This document shows positions 23,234-31,258 of a DNA stretch of 64,000 nt, piece after piece. Origin of the DNA: Chitinimonas_A lacunae (lineage in GTDB: Bacteria > Pseudomonadota > Gammaproteobacteria > Burkholderiales > Chitinimonadaceae); assembly GCF_042650885.1 (NCBI RefSeq), contig NZ_JBHSBU010000001.1, forward strand, positions 2,976,001 to 3,040,000, read 5' to 3'. The notes under the pieces were generated by a model that saw nothing but the letters and a program-made list of their open reading frames with translations, was not told the origin of the DNA and made no database searches. How positions within the stretch are numbered: the stretch's first letter is position 1; each line of letters starts with the position of its first letter. The position numbers and the translations under genes were made by a program.

Positions 23234-23245
23234 GCGGTCTTTCTT

Positions 23246-23322
23246 CGGGGTGTAGCTTAGCCTGGTAGAGCGCTACGTTCGGGACGTAGAGGCCGGTGGT
23301 TCGAATCCACTCACCCCGACCA
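23246..23322 (+). tRNA. tRNA-Pro(CGG)
   Basis: 77 nt with encoded CCA: acceptor CGGGGTG/CACCCCG, anticodon loop TTCGGGA giving CGG, T-arm GGTTCGAATCC. Confidence 0.97.
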
Positions 23323-23327
23323 GATTT

Positions 23328-23363
23328 AAAAGCCAGATCATGCAATTGCTGATCTGGCTTTTT
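23328..23363 (+). terminator. Terminator after tRNA-Pro
   Basis: AGCCAGATCA/TGATCTGGCT (23331-23340 with 23350-23359) followed by TTTTT. Confidence 0.9.
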
Positions 23364-24016
23364 GCTATTCCAACGCGCTCCTGCCGCTACATTCTGCCCC
23401 ACCATTCGAGCCCATTGCTCGGACACCTCAACAGCTCATTCCTGTCGTTAGCACCCTCAGGATTTGCACTGTCGTCTTGCTACCCACCGCGACATCCTCA
23501 CCTTCCCGCCCACCGGGCTGCCACGGCCACATCGAGCCAAAGAAACTCTTTTATTTATTTTTCTATAAGAGTGGCTACCTATCTTGCAGTCTACATACAT
23601 AAATATTTAATAAACAAGGGAGGCCGGCCCTGGCAGCCAAGGTGCTCCTTATTGACGTTTCCGATTCAAATAAGGTCAGCAAAAATATCGCTCGGCTTTA
23701 TCGGACAGCTTGTTGTGTCTTTGGCCAGACAGATCGAGCAGCGCTTATTCACTCGCCAATATCTCGCCGGCAGGTCCGACTATTGGTCGGTTTAATTAGC
23801 CAGCACTGCGGACAAAGCAATAAAGGCATTATGTGAAAATTCACCTCATGCCTCTGGGCTAATTAATTGAGGGGGGAGAAAGAGACGGTCCGGCGGAAAA
23901 GAGATGGCAGCTATCTCGATGATTGATATGGAGATTTCAGGAGAAAAGCGGGGGATGAATAAGCCAGGTGGAACAAATCGCCGAGGCCGATTGCTATCGA
24001 TAGCAGCAATTTCAAT
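23364..24016. other. Gene-free region of about 650 bp
   Basis: No frame here has a recognisable protein, a convincing ribosome site or sustained coding character; the open frames around 23340-23836 look incidental. It contains one good copy of the GCAAGA element (23541-23612) and an A-rich stretch before the gabD terminator. It could hide a small RNA, but I see no paired promoter and terminator. Confidence 0.6.
23541..23612 (-). repeat. GCAAGA intergenic element, good copy
   Basis: Minus-strand core GCAAGATAGGTAGC (23587-23574) is a perfect GCAAGAYNNGTRGC match. It is followed at the same distance as in the copy at 45706-45766 by AGAAAAATAAA. A hairpin ACTCTT...AAGAGT encloses the A/T tract. 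Confidence 0.7.
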
Positions 24017-24020
24017 AGGC

Positions 24021-24054
24021 AAAAAAAATCCCGCCGGCTCGCGCCAATAGCGGG
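24021..24054 (-). terminator. Terminator after gabD
   Basis: Minus strand: CCCGC...GCGGG stem (24050-24054 with 24030-24034) with an inner GGC/GCC pairing, then eight T. It lies 60 bp past the gabD stop. Confidence 0.75.
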
Positions 24055-24111
24055 AAGAGGAGGAGGAAATGTTTCGTACTCAACAACAGTACGATTAACG
24101 TGATACTAGCG

Positions 24112-25572
24112 TCAAATATTCAGTCCCGCAAGACAAATGTACTTAATCTCGAGATAGTCCTCGATACCGTGGCGGGAGCCTTCCCGACCCAGTCCCGATT
24201 GCTTGACGCCACCAAATGGCGCGACCTCGGTCGAGATCAGACCGGAATTCACCCCGACCATCCCGTATTCGAGTGCTTCGGCCACCCGGAAGGCCCGGCC
24301 CAGGTCACGGCTGAAGAAATAGGCCGCCAGACCATATTCGGTATCGTTGGCCTGTTCGATCACTTCCTGTTCGCTGTCGAAACGGAACAGCGGCGCCAGC
24401 GGACCGAAGGTTTCCTCGCGGGCCACCTTCATTTCGCAGGTGACGCCGGTCACGATGGTCGGCTCGAAGAAGCTGTGGCCCAGGGCATGGCGCCGGCCGC
24501 CGGCGATCACCTGACCGCCCTTGGCCACGGCGTCGGCGATATGTTCCTCGACCTTTTCCACCGCCTTCATATCGATCATCGGACCTTGCGTGACGCCTGG
24601 CTCCAGGCCGTTGCCGATCTTGAGCTTGGCGACTGCGGTAGCGAGCTTGTCGGCAAAGGCGTCGTAGACGCCCGACTGGACGTAGATCCGGTTGGCGCAG
24701 ACGCAGGTCTGCCCGGCATTGCGATACTTCGACACGATGGCGCCTTCGACCGCAGCATCGAGATCGGCGTCGTCGAACACGATAAACGGCGCATTGCCGC
24801 CAAGTTCGAGCGATACCTTCTTGATGTCCTTGGCACAGGCGGCCATCAGCTCACGGCCAATCTCGGTCGAACCGGTGAACGACAGCTTGCGCACGATGGG
24901 GTTGGCACACAGCTCGGCGCCGATTTCCTTGGCCGAGCCGGTCACGACGCTGAATACCCCGGCCGGCACTCCGGCACGGGCGGCCAGTTCGGCCAAGGCC
25001 AGTGCCGACAGCGGCGTCTGGCTGGCGGGCTTGAGCACCATCGGACAGCCGGCGGCCAGGGCCGGGCCGACCTTGCGGGTGATCATGGCATTGGGGAAAT
25101 TCCACGGCGTCACCGCCGCCGCCACCCCGATCGGCTGTCGGATCGCCAACAGCCGCCGATCAGGCCAGGGCGAGGGAATCGTCTCGCCATAGATGCGCTT
25201 GCCTTCTTCGGCAAACCACTCGAAGAACGACGCACCGTAAACCACTTCACCGCGCGACTCGGCCAGCGGCTTGCCTTGCTCGGCCGTCAGCAGCACGGCC
25301 AGATCGTCCTGGTTTTCCAGGATCAGTTCGTACCACTTGCGCAGCACCGTCGCCCGTTCCTTGGCGGTCTTGGCGCGCCAGGCCGGCCAGGCACGCTCGG
25401 CGGCTTCGATGGCACGACGGGTCTCGGCCTCACCCATCCGCGGCACCCGGGCCAGGGTCTCGCCCGTGGCCGGATTCGTCACCTCGAAGGTCGCGCCGGA
25501 ATCGGCGGCCACCCACTGTCCATCGATATAACACTGCTGCTTGAGCAGACTCGGGTCTTTCAGGTTCAGCAT
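24112..25572 (-). CDS. gabD: Succinate-semialdehyde dehydrogenase
   Basis: 486 aa aldehyde dehydrogenase. NAD(P)-binding region VTPWNFPNAMITRKVGPALAAG, catalytic Glu in LELGGNAPF, catalytic Cys in NAGQTCVCANRIYV. The N-terminus MLNLKDPSLLKQQCYIDGQW is characteristic of GabD. It oxidises succinate semialdehyde to succinate, completing the GABA shunt. Start at 25572 with a strong AGGAGG upstream; a longer frame to 25671 is not supported. It lies 109 bp after gabT on the same strand. Glutarate-semialdehyde dehydrogenase is a related alternative, but the gabT neighbour favours GabD. Confidence 0.93.
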   Translation of the reverse strand: MLNLKDPSLLKQQCYIDGQWVAADSGATFEVTNPATGETLARVPRMGEAETRRAIEAAERAWPAWRAKTAKERATVLRKWYELILENQDDLAVLLTAEQGKPLAESRGEVVYGASFFEWFAEEGKRIYGETIPSPWPDRRLLAIRQPIGVAAAVTPWNFPNAMITRKVGPALAAGCPMVLKPASQTPLSALALAELAARAGVPAGVFSVVTGSAKEIGAELCANPIVRKLSFTGSTEIGRELMAACAKDIKKVSLELGGNAPFIVFDDADLDAAVEGAIVSKYRNAGQTCVCANRIYVQSGVYDAFADKLATAVAKLKIGNGLEPGVTQGPMIDMKAVEKVEEHIADAVAKGGQVIAGGRRHALGHSFFEPTIVTGVTCEMKVAREETFGPLAPLFRFDSEQEVIEQANDTEYGLAAYFFSRDLGRAFRVAEALEYGMVGVNSGLISTEVAPFGGVKQSGLGREGSRHGIEDYLEIKYICLAGLNI

Positions 25573-25681
25573 CACATCCTCCTCGGTACCAGATTGATGG
25601 CACGCCGCAGCCGGCATGACCACGACGGCACGACGCCGGGCTTCACCGACCCGGCGCCGCACTATAGACAATGAAGCGGGC

Positions 25682-26950
25682 TCAGGCCTTGAGTGCCGCT
25701 TCGAGAATTCCGAGCGCCTCGTCGAACACCAGGTCTTCCACGGTGAGCGGCGCCAGGAAACGGATCACATTGGCGTGTACGCCGCAGGTCAGCAGAATCA
25801 GCCCGCGCTTGAGCGCCTCGACCTGGACCTTCTTGGCGAAATCGGCATCGGGCTCCTTGCTGCCGGGCCGGTTGAACTCGACCGCCACCATAAAGCCCAG
25901 ACCCCGTACATCGGCGATCTGCGGCACGGCACCCTTGAGCGATTCGAGCTTTTCCTTCAGCGCGGCACCCAGACGGTTGGCACGCTCATTGAGCTGTTCC
26001 GCTTCGAGCACATCGAGCACCGCCAGCGCCGCCGTCACCGCCAGCGGGTTGCCGGCGTAGGTGCCGCCCAGGCCGCCCGGTGCCGGTGCATCCATCAGCT
26101 CGGCCCGGCCGGTGACGGCCGACAGCGGGAAACCACCGGCCAGGCTCTTGGCCATGGTCATCAGATCGGGCACCACGCCGTAGTGCTCCATCGCAAAGGT
26201 CTTGCCGGTACGGGCAAAGCCGGTCTGGATCTCGTCGGCGATCAGCAGGATGCCGTGCTCGTCGCAGATCCGCCGCAGCGCCTGGACGAACTCGGGCGGG
26301 GCCACATAGAAACCGCCTTCGCCCTGGACCGGCTCGAAGATGATGGCCGCGACGCGCTTGGGGTCGATATCGGCCTTGAACAAATAATTGAGCGCCTTGA
26401 GCGAATCCTCGACCGTGATGCCATGGAACGGCACCGGGAACGGGGCGTGATAGATATCGCTCGGGAAGGGACCGAAGCCGAGCTTGTAGGGGGCGACCTT
26501 GCCGGTCAGCGCCATGCCCATCAGCGTGCGGCCATGGAAGGCGCCCGAGAAAGCGATGACGCCCGGGCGGCCGGTGGCCGCGCGGGCGATCTTGACGGCG
26601 TTTTCGACGGCTTCGGCACCGGTCGAGAAAAAGGCGGTCTTCTTGGCGTGATCGCCCGGGGTCAGCCGGTTGAGCCGTTCGGCCAGGGCCACATAGGACT
26701 CGTAGGGCACCACCTGATAGCAGGTATGGGAGAAATCATTGAGCTGGGCCTTGACCGCCGCCGTGATCTGCGGATGGCTATGGCCGGTATTGAGCACCGC
26801 GATGCCGGCAGCAAAGTCGATGAAGCGGCGGCCTTCGATATCCCATAGCTCAGCGTTCTTGGCACTTTTGATAAAGAAGTCGGCGAGCACGCCGACGCCG
26901 CGCGGGGTGGCCGCGAGACGGCGGGCATGGAGTTCGGCATTGTGCGACAT
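25682..26950 (-). CDS. gabT: 4-aminobutyrate aminotransferase
   Basis: 422 aa class-III PLP aminotransferase. FSTGAEAVENAVKIARAATGR binds the cofactor phosphate, IADEIQTGFARTGK holds the PLP-ring Asp, and the Schiff-base Lys is in LMTMAKSLAGGFPLSAVTGR. It converts GABA and 2-oxoglutarate to succinate semialdehyde and glutamate. Start at 26950 (MSHNAELHARR) with AAGGA upstream. First gene of gabT-gabD. Confidence 0.93.
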   Translation of the reverse strand: MSHNAELHARRLAATPRGVGVLADFFIKSAKNAELWDIEGRRFIDFAAGIAVLNTGHSHPQITAAVKAQLNDFSHTCYQVVPYESYVALAERLNRLTPGDHAKKTAFFSTGAEAVENAVKIARAATGRPGVIAFSGAFHGRTLMGMALTGKVAPYKLGFGPFPSDIYHAPFPVPFHGITVEDSLKALNYLFKADIDPKRVAAIIFEPVQGEGGFYVAPPEFVQALRRICDEHGILLIADEIQTGFARTGKTFAMEHYGVVPDLMTMAKSLAGGFPLSAVTGRAELMDAPAPGGLGGTYAGNPLAVTAALAVLDVLEAEQLNERANRLGAALKEKLESLKGAVPQIADVRGLGFMVAVEFNRPGSKEPDADFAKKVQVEALKRGLILLTCGVHANVIRFLAPLTVEDLVFDEALGILEAALKA

Positions 26951-27461
26951 GGTATGTCCTTCCGTGGAGGCGAAGCGGGCGCAAACCCGGTCAATCGGGG
27001 AAATCCGGCCGATTAAAACACAGGCGTTGAGAAAATTCACCACTCCTGTCTAATTTATTAATCGATGCCGCAATGCAACATAACCGATTGATTGCAAAGG
27101 CCGATAAGCTCCTGCAGCGACCCGACTGGCTGTCAAGAATCCTCGACAGGCCGGCATGGCCTTCCCCCACAGCATGCTATAGACAATAAATATTTATTTA
27201 TTGTTAAAAACAGCCTCAGATCTTGCATTTATTTTGCAAATTATTTTAATTTTACTTGGCTCTGCCGCTGACGCAGGTCTGTTTGCATCAGCGTTGCCCA
27301 GTCTGAGCGCGGGTGACAAGCCTGCGCTTTGCGGTCCGGCCATGCTGACGGCAGAGGGTCCGGCAATGCGCCACAAGTCGGCGTCAGTGGGTCCGGGCCC
27401 GAAGGCCAGAGGTGGGGGTCCGACGAGTCTGAACATGGGTTCCGATTCAAGCGGAAAGGCG
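26951..27461. other. Gene-free region upstream of gabT
   Basis: Carries the gabT leader. On the minus strand TTGCAT, a 15-bp spacer and TAAATT form a weak promoter candidate around 27050. An inverted repeat CTGTC...GACAG lies at 27131-27150, a good GCAAGA element at 27185-27256, and a GC-rich stretch (27330-27430) holds several irregularly spaced GGTCCG words. No coding frame here is convincing. Confidence 0.5.
27185..27256 (-). repeat. GCAAGA intergenic element, good copy
   Basis: Minus-strand core GCAAGATCTGAGGC (27226-27213). It aligns without gaps for about 45 bp with the copy at 32436-32512, and the 5' flanks (AGTAAAAT...) also align. Located about 240 bp past the apbE stop, sense orientation. 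Confidence 0.75.
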
Positions 27462-28487
27462 CTAACGGAGCGTATAGACATGGGCAGGTTTGATCAGCCA
27501 GGTCAGCCGCGCCTGCATCGCCCGGTCGAGATAGACCGAACCGTCGGCCGTCACCAGCATCGCCGCCACGCCAAACCGCTCGGCCATCGCCCGGGCACCG
27601 TTCAGGCCGCCGATAAACAGCGGCTTGGTCGCCACATCGGAGACGGTTCCGGCGCGCGGTCCCTTGGGGGCGAGCACCGTGGCGGCCTGGATGCCCGGTG
27701 CCGGCCGGCCGTTGCGCGGGTCGATCAGATGGTGGTAGCGGCGGCCGTCGAGTTCGAAATAACGCTGATAGTCGCCCGACGTGCCGATGGCCTCGCCGTC
27801 ATTGAGGCTCAGGCTGGCGATGGCCCCGGCGGCGCGAGGATGCTGCAGGCCGACCCGCCAGGGCTGGTCGCCCTTGCGGCCCATGGCCAGGACATTGCCG
27901 CCGATATTGATCAGGGCGTTGTCGATCCGGTGCCGCCGCAGATAGCTGGCCGCCCGATCGAGCGCCCAGCCCTTGGCAAAGCCGCCCAGGTCGAGCTTCA
28001 CGGCCGGGTTGCGGCTCGATACGGCGGTCTCGCCCACGTCCAGGTCGGCCAGCCGTGGCTGTGCCGCCACTTCGGCCGCCAGCGCCACCGGATCGGGCAG
28101 TCGCGCCACGAACTGATCGTCGTGAAAGCCCCATAGCCGCACCACTTCGCCGATGGCAGGCGAGAACAGTCCATCCGACAGCGCTTCATAGGCGCGCGCC
28201 TCGACCAGCAATTCGCGCAGTTCCAGATCGATGGCCGCCGGACTGCTGGCGGCGAAGGCCCGGTTGAGCCGGGTCAGTTCAGACGGCTGCCAGGGATGGA
28301 GTTTGCGTTGCAGTCGGTCGAAATCGGCCAGCACCGCCTCGATATGGGGAGCGGCCACCGCTTCGGCCGGACCCCAGACGGAGATCTCGACCCGGGTGCC
28401 GAATACATGGCTCTCACGCCGGGTCAGCTCGGGACCGCCGCAGCCGGTCAGCCACAGCAGGCACAGCGCCAGCAGCAGACGGGCCAT
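27462..28487 (-). CDS. apbE: ApbE-type FAD:protein FMN transferase (lipoprotein)
   Basis: 341 aa. Lipobox LWLTGC near residue 16 indicates an outer-face lipoprotein. ApbE signatures: FGTRVEISVWG, LDLGGFAKGWALDRA, INIGGNVLAMG, and the Mg-binding GTVSDVATK-type segment (here RAGTVSDVATKPLF). It attaches FMN through Thr residues to periplasmic targets such as NqrB/C. Start at 28487 is one base after the regulator's stop, so the two are probably one transcript. Confidence 0.9.
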   Translation of the reverse strand: MARLLLALCLLWLTGCGGPELTRRESHVFGTRVEISVWGPAEAVAAPHIEAVLADFDRLQRKLHPWQPSELTRLNRAFAASSPAAIDLELRELLVEARAYEALSDGLFSPAIGEVVRLWGFHDDQFVARLPDPVALAAEVAAQPRLADLDVGETAVSSRNPAVKLDLGGFAKGWALDRAASYLRRHRIDNALINIGGNVLAMGRKGDQPWRVGLQHPRAAGAIASLSLNDGEAIGTSGDYQRYFELDGRRYHHLIDPRNGRPAPGIQAATVLAPKGPRAGTVSDVATKPLFIGGLNGARAMAERFGVAAMLVTADGSVYLDRAMQARLTWLIKPAHVYTLR

Positions 28488-28488
28488 G

Positions 28489-29911
28489 TCAGACTGGCTC
28501 CAGTTGAGCCGCTACCAGCTGGCCCAGCCGGCTGACGGCGGCACTGACCTGCTCGCTCCACGGCAGGCCGCAGTTGATCCGGACAAAGCCGCGGTAGCGG
28601 CCAAGGCAGGAGAACATCGAGCCCGGCATGATCGCAATGCCCTCGGCCAATGCCTGTTCGGCCAGCTGGTCGCCGTCGGCACCGGCTGGCAATTCCACCC
28701 ACAGCAGCAAGCCGCCCTCGGGTCGCGTCACCCGAGGTGCCCGGCGGGAAAGCCGCTTCAATCGCATCGGCCATCCGGCCGACCTGACGGCGGAAACGGT
28801 CGCGCAGCCGGCGCAGATGGGCTTCGTAGTCGCCGCTGGCCAGATAGTCGGCCAATACGGCCTGCGGCAGCAGCGGCGTGGCGATATTGCGCTGGCTCTT
28901 GAGCCGCAGCGCCGCTTCGCGCTCGGGACGCGCCTGTAGCAGCCAGCCGATCCGCAATCCAGGCGCCAGGGTCTTGGAAAAGCTCGAACAGGTGACCACC
29001 CGATTGCTGTCGTCCCAGGCCTTGAGCGGCACCGGCCGCAGTTGGGCATGCGACAGCTCGGCGTAGACATCGTCTTCGATCAACAGAAAATCCCGCTCGG
29101 CCGCCAGCCGCACCAGGGCTGCCTTGCGCTCGGACGGCATCATGGCCCCGGTCGGATTGCTGAAGTTGGGGTTGAGCACCACACAGCGCACCGCGCCCGG
29201 GCGGCGGGTGGCTTCGGCCAGTGCCTCGATGGAAATCCCCTCGCGCGGGTCGGAAGGCACTTCGAGCACCATCAGGCCCAGTCCTTCGAGGGTTTGCAGA
29301 AAACCGTAATAGGCAGGCGACTCGACGGCCACCGTGTCACCGGGCTGGGTCAGCGAGCCCAGTGCCAGTTGCAGCGCTTCAGTGGCGCCATGGGTGATGA
29401 TGAAATCGTCGGCGCCGACATTGCAGCCCAGACGCTGGTAGCGCTCGGCCAGCCAGAAGCGCAGCGCAGCCACGCCGACGGCATCGTGGGTATATTCGCC
29501 CAGCAGTTCGGGATGCCGGCGCAGCACCCGGGCATAGGCACGCTTGAGGGCCTGGGCCGGATACAGTTCGGGGCTGGGATAGGCGGCGCCAAGCGGCACC
29601 AGATCGGGGCGGTCGACGCAGGCGAGGGTGCGCAGCGTCTGGGCGGTGACGGCGATCCGGCCCGGCGCCTGGCGCTGCGGCCGCGGGGTGCGGCCGCAGA
29701 CAAAGAAACCCGATTTGGAGCGGCCGTCGATCAGGCCATCGCTTTCCAGTTCGCGGTAGGCCAACACGGCCGTATTGGTGCTGACGCCATGGGCCCGGGC
29801 AAAGGCTCGCAGCGAGGGCAGCTTCTCGCCGGCCTGCCAGGTGCCGGCATCGATGCTGGCACGCAGTTGCTCGGAAAGCTGTAGATAAGTCCAGGGACGC
29901 TCCTGTCGCAT
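28489..29911 (-). pseudogene. MocR-family (GntR/aminotransferase) regulator with a frameshift
   Basis: Winged-helix GntR domain (about residues 1-70, EQLRASIDAGTWQAGEKLPSLRAFARA...) followed by a class-I aminotransferase-like domain with ITHGATEALQLAL, LNPNFSNPTGAMM and the PLP-lysine motif CSSFSKTLAPGLRIGW. The frame breaks near 28745: one extra base changes FPPGT-RVTRPEGGLLLWVELP, the expected family sequence, into unrelated residues, and the correct C-terminus continues in another frame to the stop at 28489. Without that base the protein would be about 473 aa. The gene is either a recent pseudogene or carries a sequencing error; everything else looks intact. MocR proteins control PLP, GABA or amine metabolism. 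Start ATG at 29911. Confidence 0.8.
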
Positions 29912-29944
29912 GGCGGCCTCGGCGCGGAACAAGAATGGTGGTTC

Positions 29945-29990
29945 CTTATATCGTCGTGATCTGTACCCGTCAAACTTGTCTCGATCTGTA
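29945..29990 (-). promoter_or_regulatory. mocR promoter with paired direct-repeat operator
   Basis: Minus strand: -35 TTGACG (29968-29973), 17-bp spacer, -10 TATAAG (29945-29950). Two exact GATCTGTA direct repeats (29958-29965 and 29983-29990), 25 bp apart, lie inside the spacer and just upstream of the -35. MocR-type regulators are known to bind directly repeated half-sites at their own promoters. Confidence 0.7.
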
Positions 29991-30019
29991 TCTTTATTTG
30001 CCAGGACGGGGCGAACATA

Positions 30020-30283
30020 ATGCCCCGCAACAGAACCGCCAAGGCGGTAGCCGCAAAGGACGAGACAGTTCTTGCGCACACGAAAAAAGAGGAGGAGGTC
30101 CTCGCGCCTGACGCCGTATCGGTCGGGCCGGTCGGTTCCGCCGGGCTTCGCATCGCGACCGGCAGCATTCCGACCTTCGTCATTCGCCTTGCGGACGACG
30201 ACATGCCGCAGTGTCCATCACTGCGGCATTTGCATTGGGGCCGGCCATCAGGGCCGGCCCTGCCGTTACGGTGCCGGGTCTAG
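30020..30283 (+). CDS. Small hypothetical protein, divergent from mocR
   Basis: 87 aa, not recognised. Codon third positions are GC-rich like neighbouring genes. The N-terminal half is hydrophilic (KAVAAKDETVLAHTKKEEEV), the middle reads VSVGPVGSAGLRIATGSIPTFVIRLADDD. The last 25 residues are encoded by two strong hairpins (30203-30229, 30238-30260), so the 3' part may be structural rather than coding. There is no clear ribosome site. It lies 56 bp before the methyltransferase start and could be a regulatory leader or a modification substrate; neither is shown. Confidence 0.35.
   Translation: MPRNRTAKAVAAKDETVLAHTKKEEEVLAPDAVSVGPVGSAGLRIATGSIPTFVIRLADDDMPQCPSLRHLHWGRPSGPALPLRCRV
30203..30260 (+). 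promoter_or_regulatory. Two consecutive strong hairpins before the methyltransferase gene
   Basis: ATGCCGCAGT/ACTGCGGCAT (30203-30212 with 30220-30229, followed by TTT) and GGGCCGGCC/GGCCGGCCC (30238-30246 with 30252-30260). They could be a weak terminator or attenuator between the small ORF and the SAM enzyme genes. Confidence 0.55.
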
Positions 30284-30338
30284 CGCTGTCGATTCACTTT
30301 CCCACGCACCCATGGTCGTCCGGCGACCCGGAGGAGCC

Positions 30339-31046
30339 ATGTTCGATTCCCTGCCAGCCCAGCAATCCGACCTCGATGCGGTGGCCAACTGGGAGCAGGT
30401 CTACCGCAGCAATCTCAAACCCTCGCTCTGGGGCAGCACCGCCGTGCCGTTCATGCGCCATATTGCGCGCCGCTACTGCCGGCCCGACAGCCAGGTGCTG
30501 GTCCTGCCGTGCGGCGAAGGCCGCAATACCCTGCCGCTGCTGGAATACTGCGACGAACTGGTCGCCGCCGATGCCTCACCGAGCGCGCTGCGTATCGCCA
30601 GCGCCAGACTTGGCGCCAGCCAGCAGCGCAACTGGCGCACCGTGCTGTGCGAAGCGGGCGAGAGCGGCTTTGCGGCCGATCAGTTCGATCTGACGCTGTG
30701 CTGGGATCTGCTGGGCCATCTGCGCGACCCGGCCCGGGTGGTGAGCGAGCTGCTGCGCGTCACCCGGCCCGGCGGTCTGGTGATCGGCAGCCTGATCTCC
30801 ACCGAATGCTCGACCCGTGGCCTTGATATGGATGCCACCGACGATGGCGCTTTTCTCTACGATGGCCGCTATTACTTCCGTTTCTACGACCGTGCCGCCG
30901 CCCATGCCCTGCTGGTCCGCAGCGGGGCCGAGCTGCTCGAACTCGATCGGGTGGCCTGGGTCGATCCGCCACACGATGGCTACCGGCCCTATCCGCATCT
31001 TCATGTGAGCTGGTCGTTCATCCTGCGCAAGCCAGGCCGCCGCTGA
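30339..31046 (+). CDS. Class I SAM-dependent methyltransferase
   Basis: 235 aa. VLVLPCGEGRNTLPLLEYCDELVAADAS is the SAM-binding GxGxG-type loop plus the acidic end of strand 2; DLTLCWDLLGHLRDPARVVSELLRVTRPGGLVIGS is the typical motif IV-post region of small-molecule/peptide methyltransferases. Substrate unknown. Start at 30339 with GAGGAG upstream; the longer frame from 30072 lacks coding character. It is followed by a radical SAM gene on the same strand after 212 bp, suggesting a two-enzyme modification step. Confidence 0.8.
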   Translation: MFDSLPAQQSDLDAVANWEQVYRSNLKPSLWGSTAVPFMRHIARRYCRPDSQVLVLPCGEGRNTLPLLEYCDELVAADASPSALRIASARLGASQQRNWRTVLCEAGESGFAADQFDLTLCWDLLGHLRDPARVVSELLRVTRPGGLVIGSLISTECSTRGLDMDATDDGAFLYDGRYYFRFYDRAAAHALLVRSGAELLELDRVAWVDPPHDGYRPYPHLHVSWSFILRKPGRR

Positions 31047-31258
31047 GTCCTGTTCGATGTGCGCCGTCGGTCGCTCCCGCCCTGTTTTCGGCACTGGCGT
31101 GCTATACCGGTCCTTAACCGCTAGCCGCTTATTCCTATTTTCTCTGCCCCGTGCCTGCCCCGCCCTTGTCGCGGTTGCGGGCTTATGCCGTGTGGCAGAC
31201 CGGGACAGCGGACCGACCGCCGGCGCGCCCTGGTTTTCCTCTATCTAGAAAGCAGACC

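Noticed and set aside
24112..24142. GCAAGAC...GTAC resembling the dispersed element at the gabD 3' end
   Set aside because: It is coding sequence, antisense to the pattern of the other copies, and has two extra bases in the core.
27330..27440. Repeated GGTCCG words upstream of the apbE 3' end
   Set aside because: Short, irregularly spaced and common in GC-rich DNA; not a defensible repeat array.
30072..30338. N-terminal extension of the SAM methyltransferase
   Set aside because: No family similarity, passes through two hairpins, and a strong ribosome site precedes 30339.
31057..31248. 63-codon frame between methyltransferase and radical SAM genes as a possible precursor peptide
   Set aside because: No ribosome site and no leader/core features; kept only as a possibility under the locus finding.
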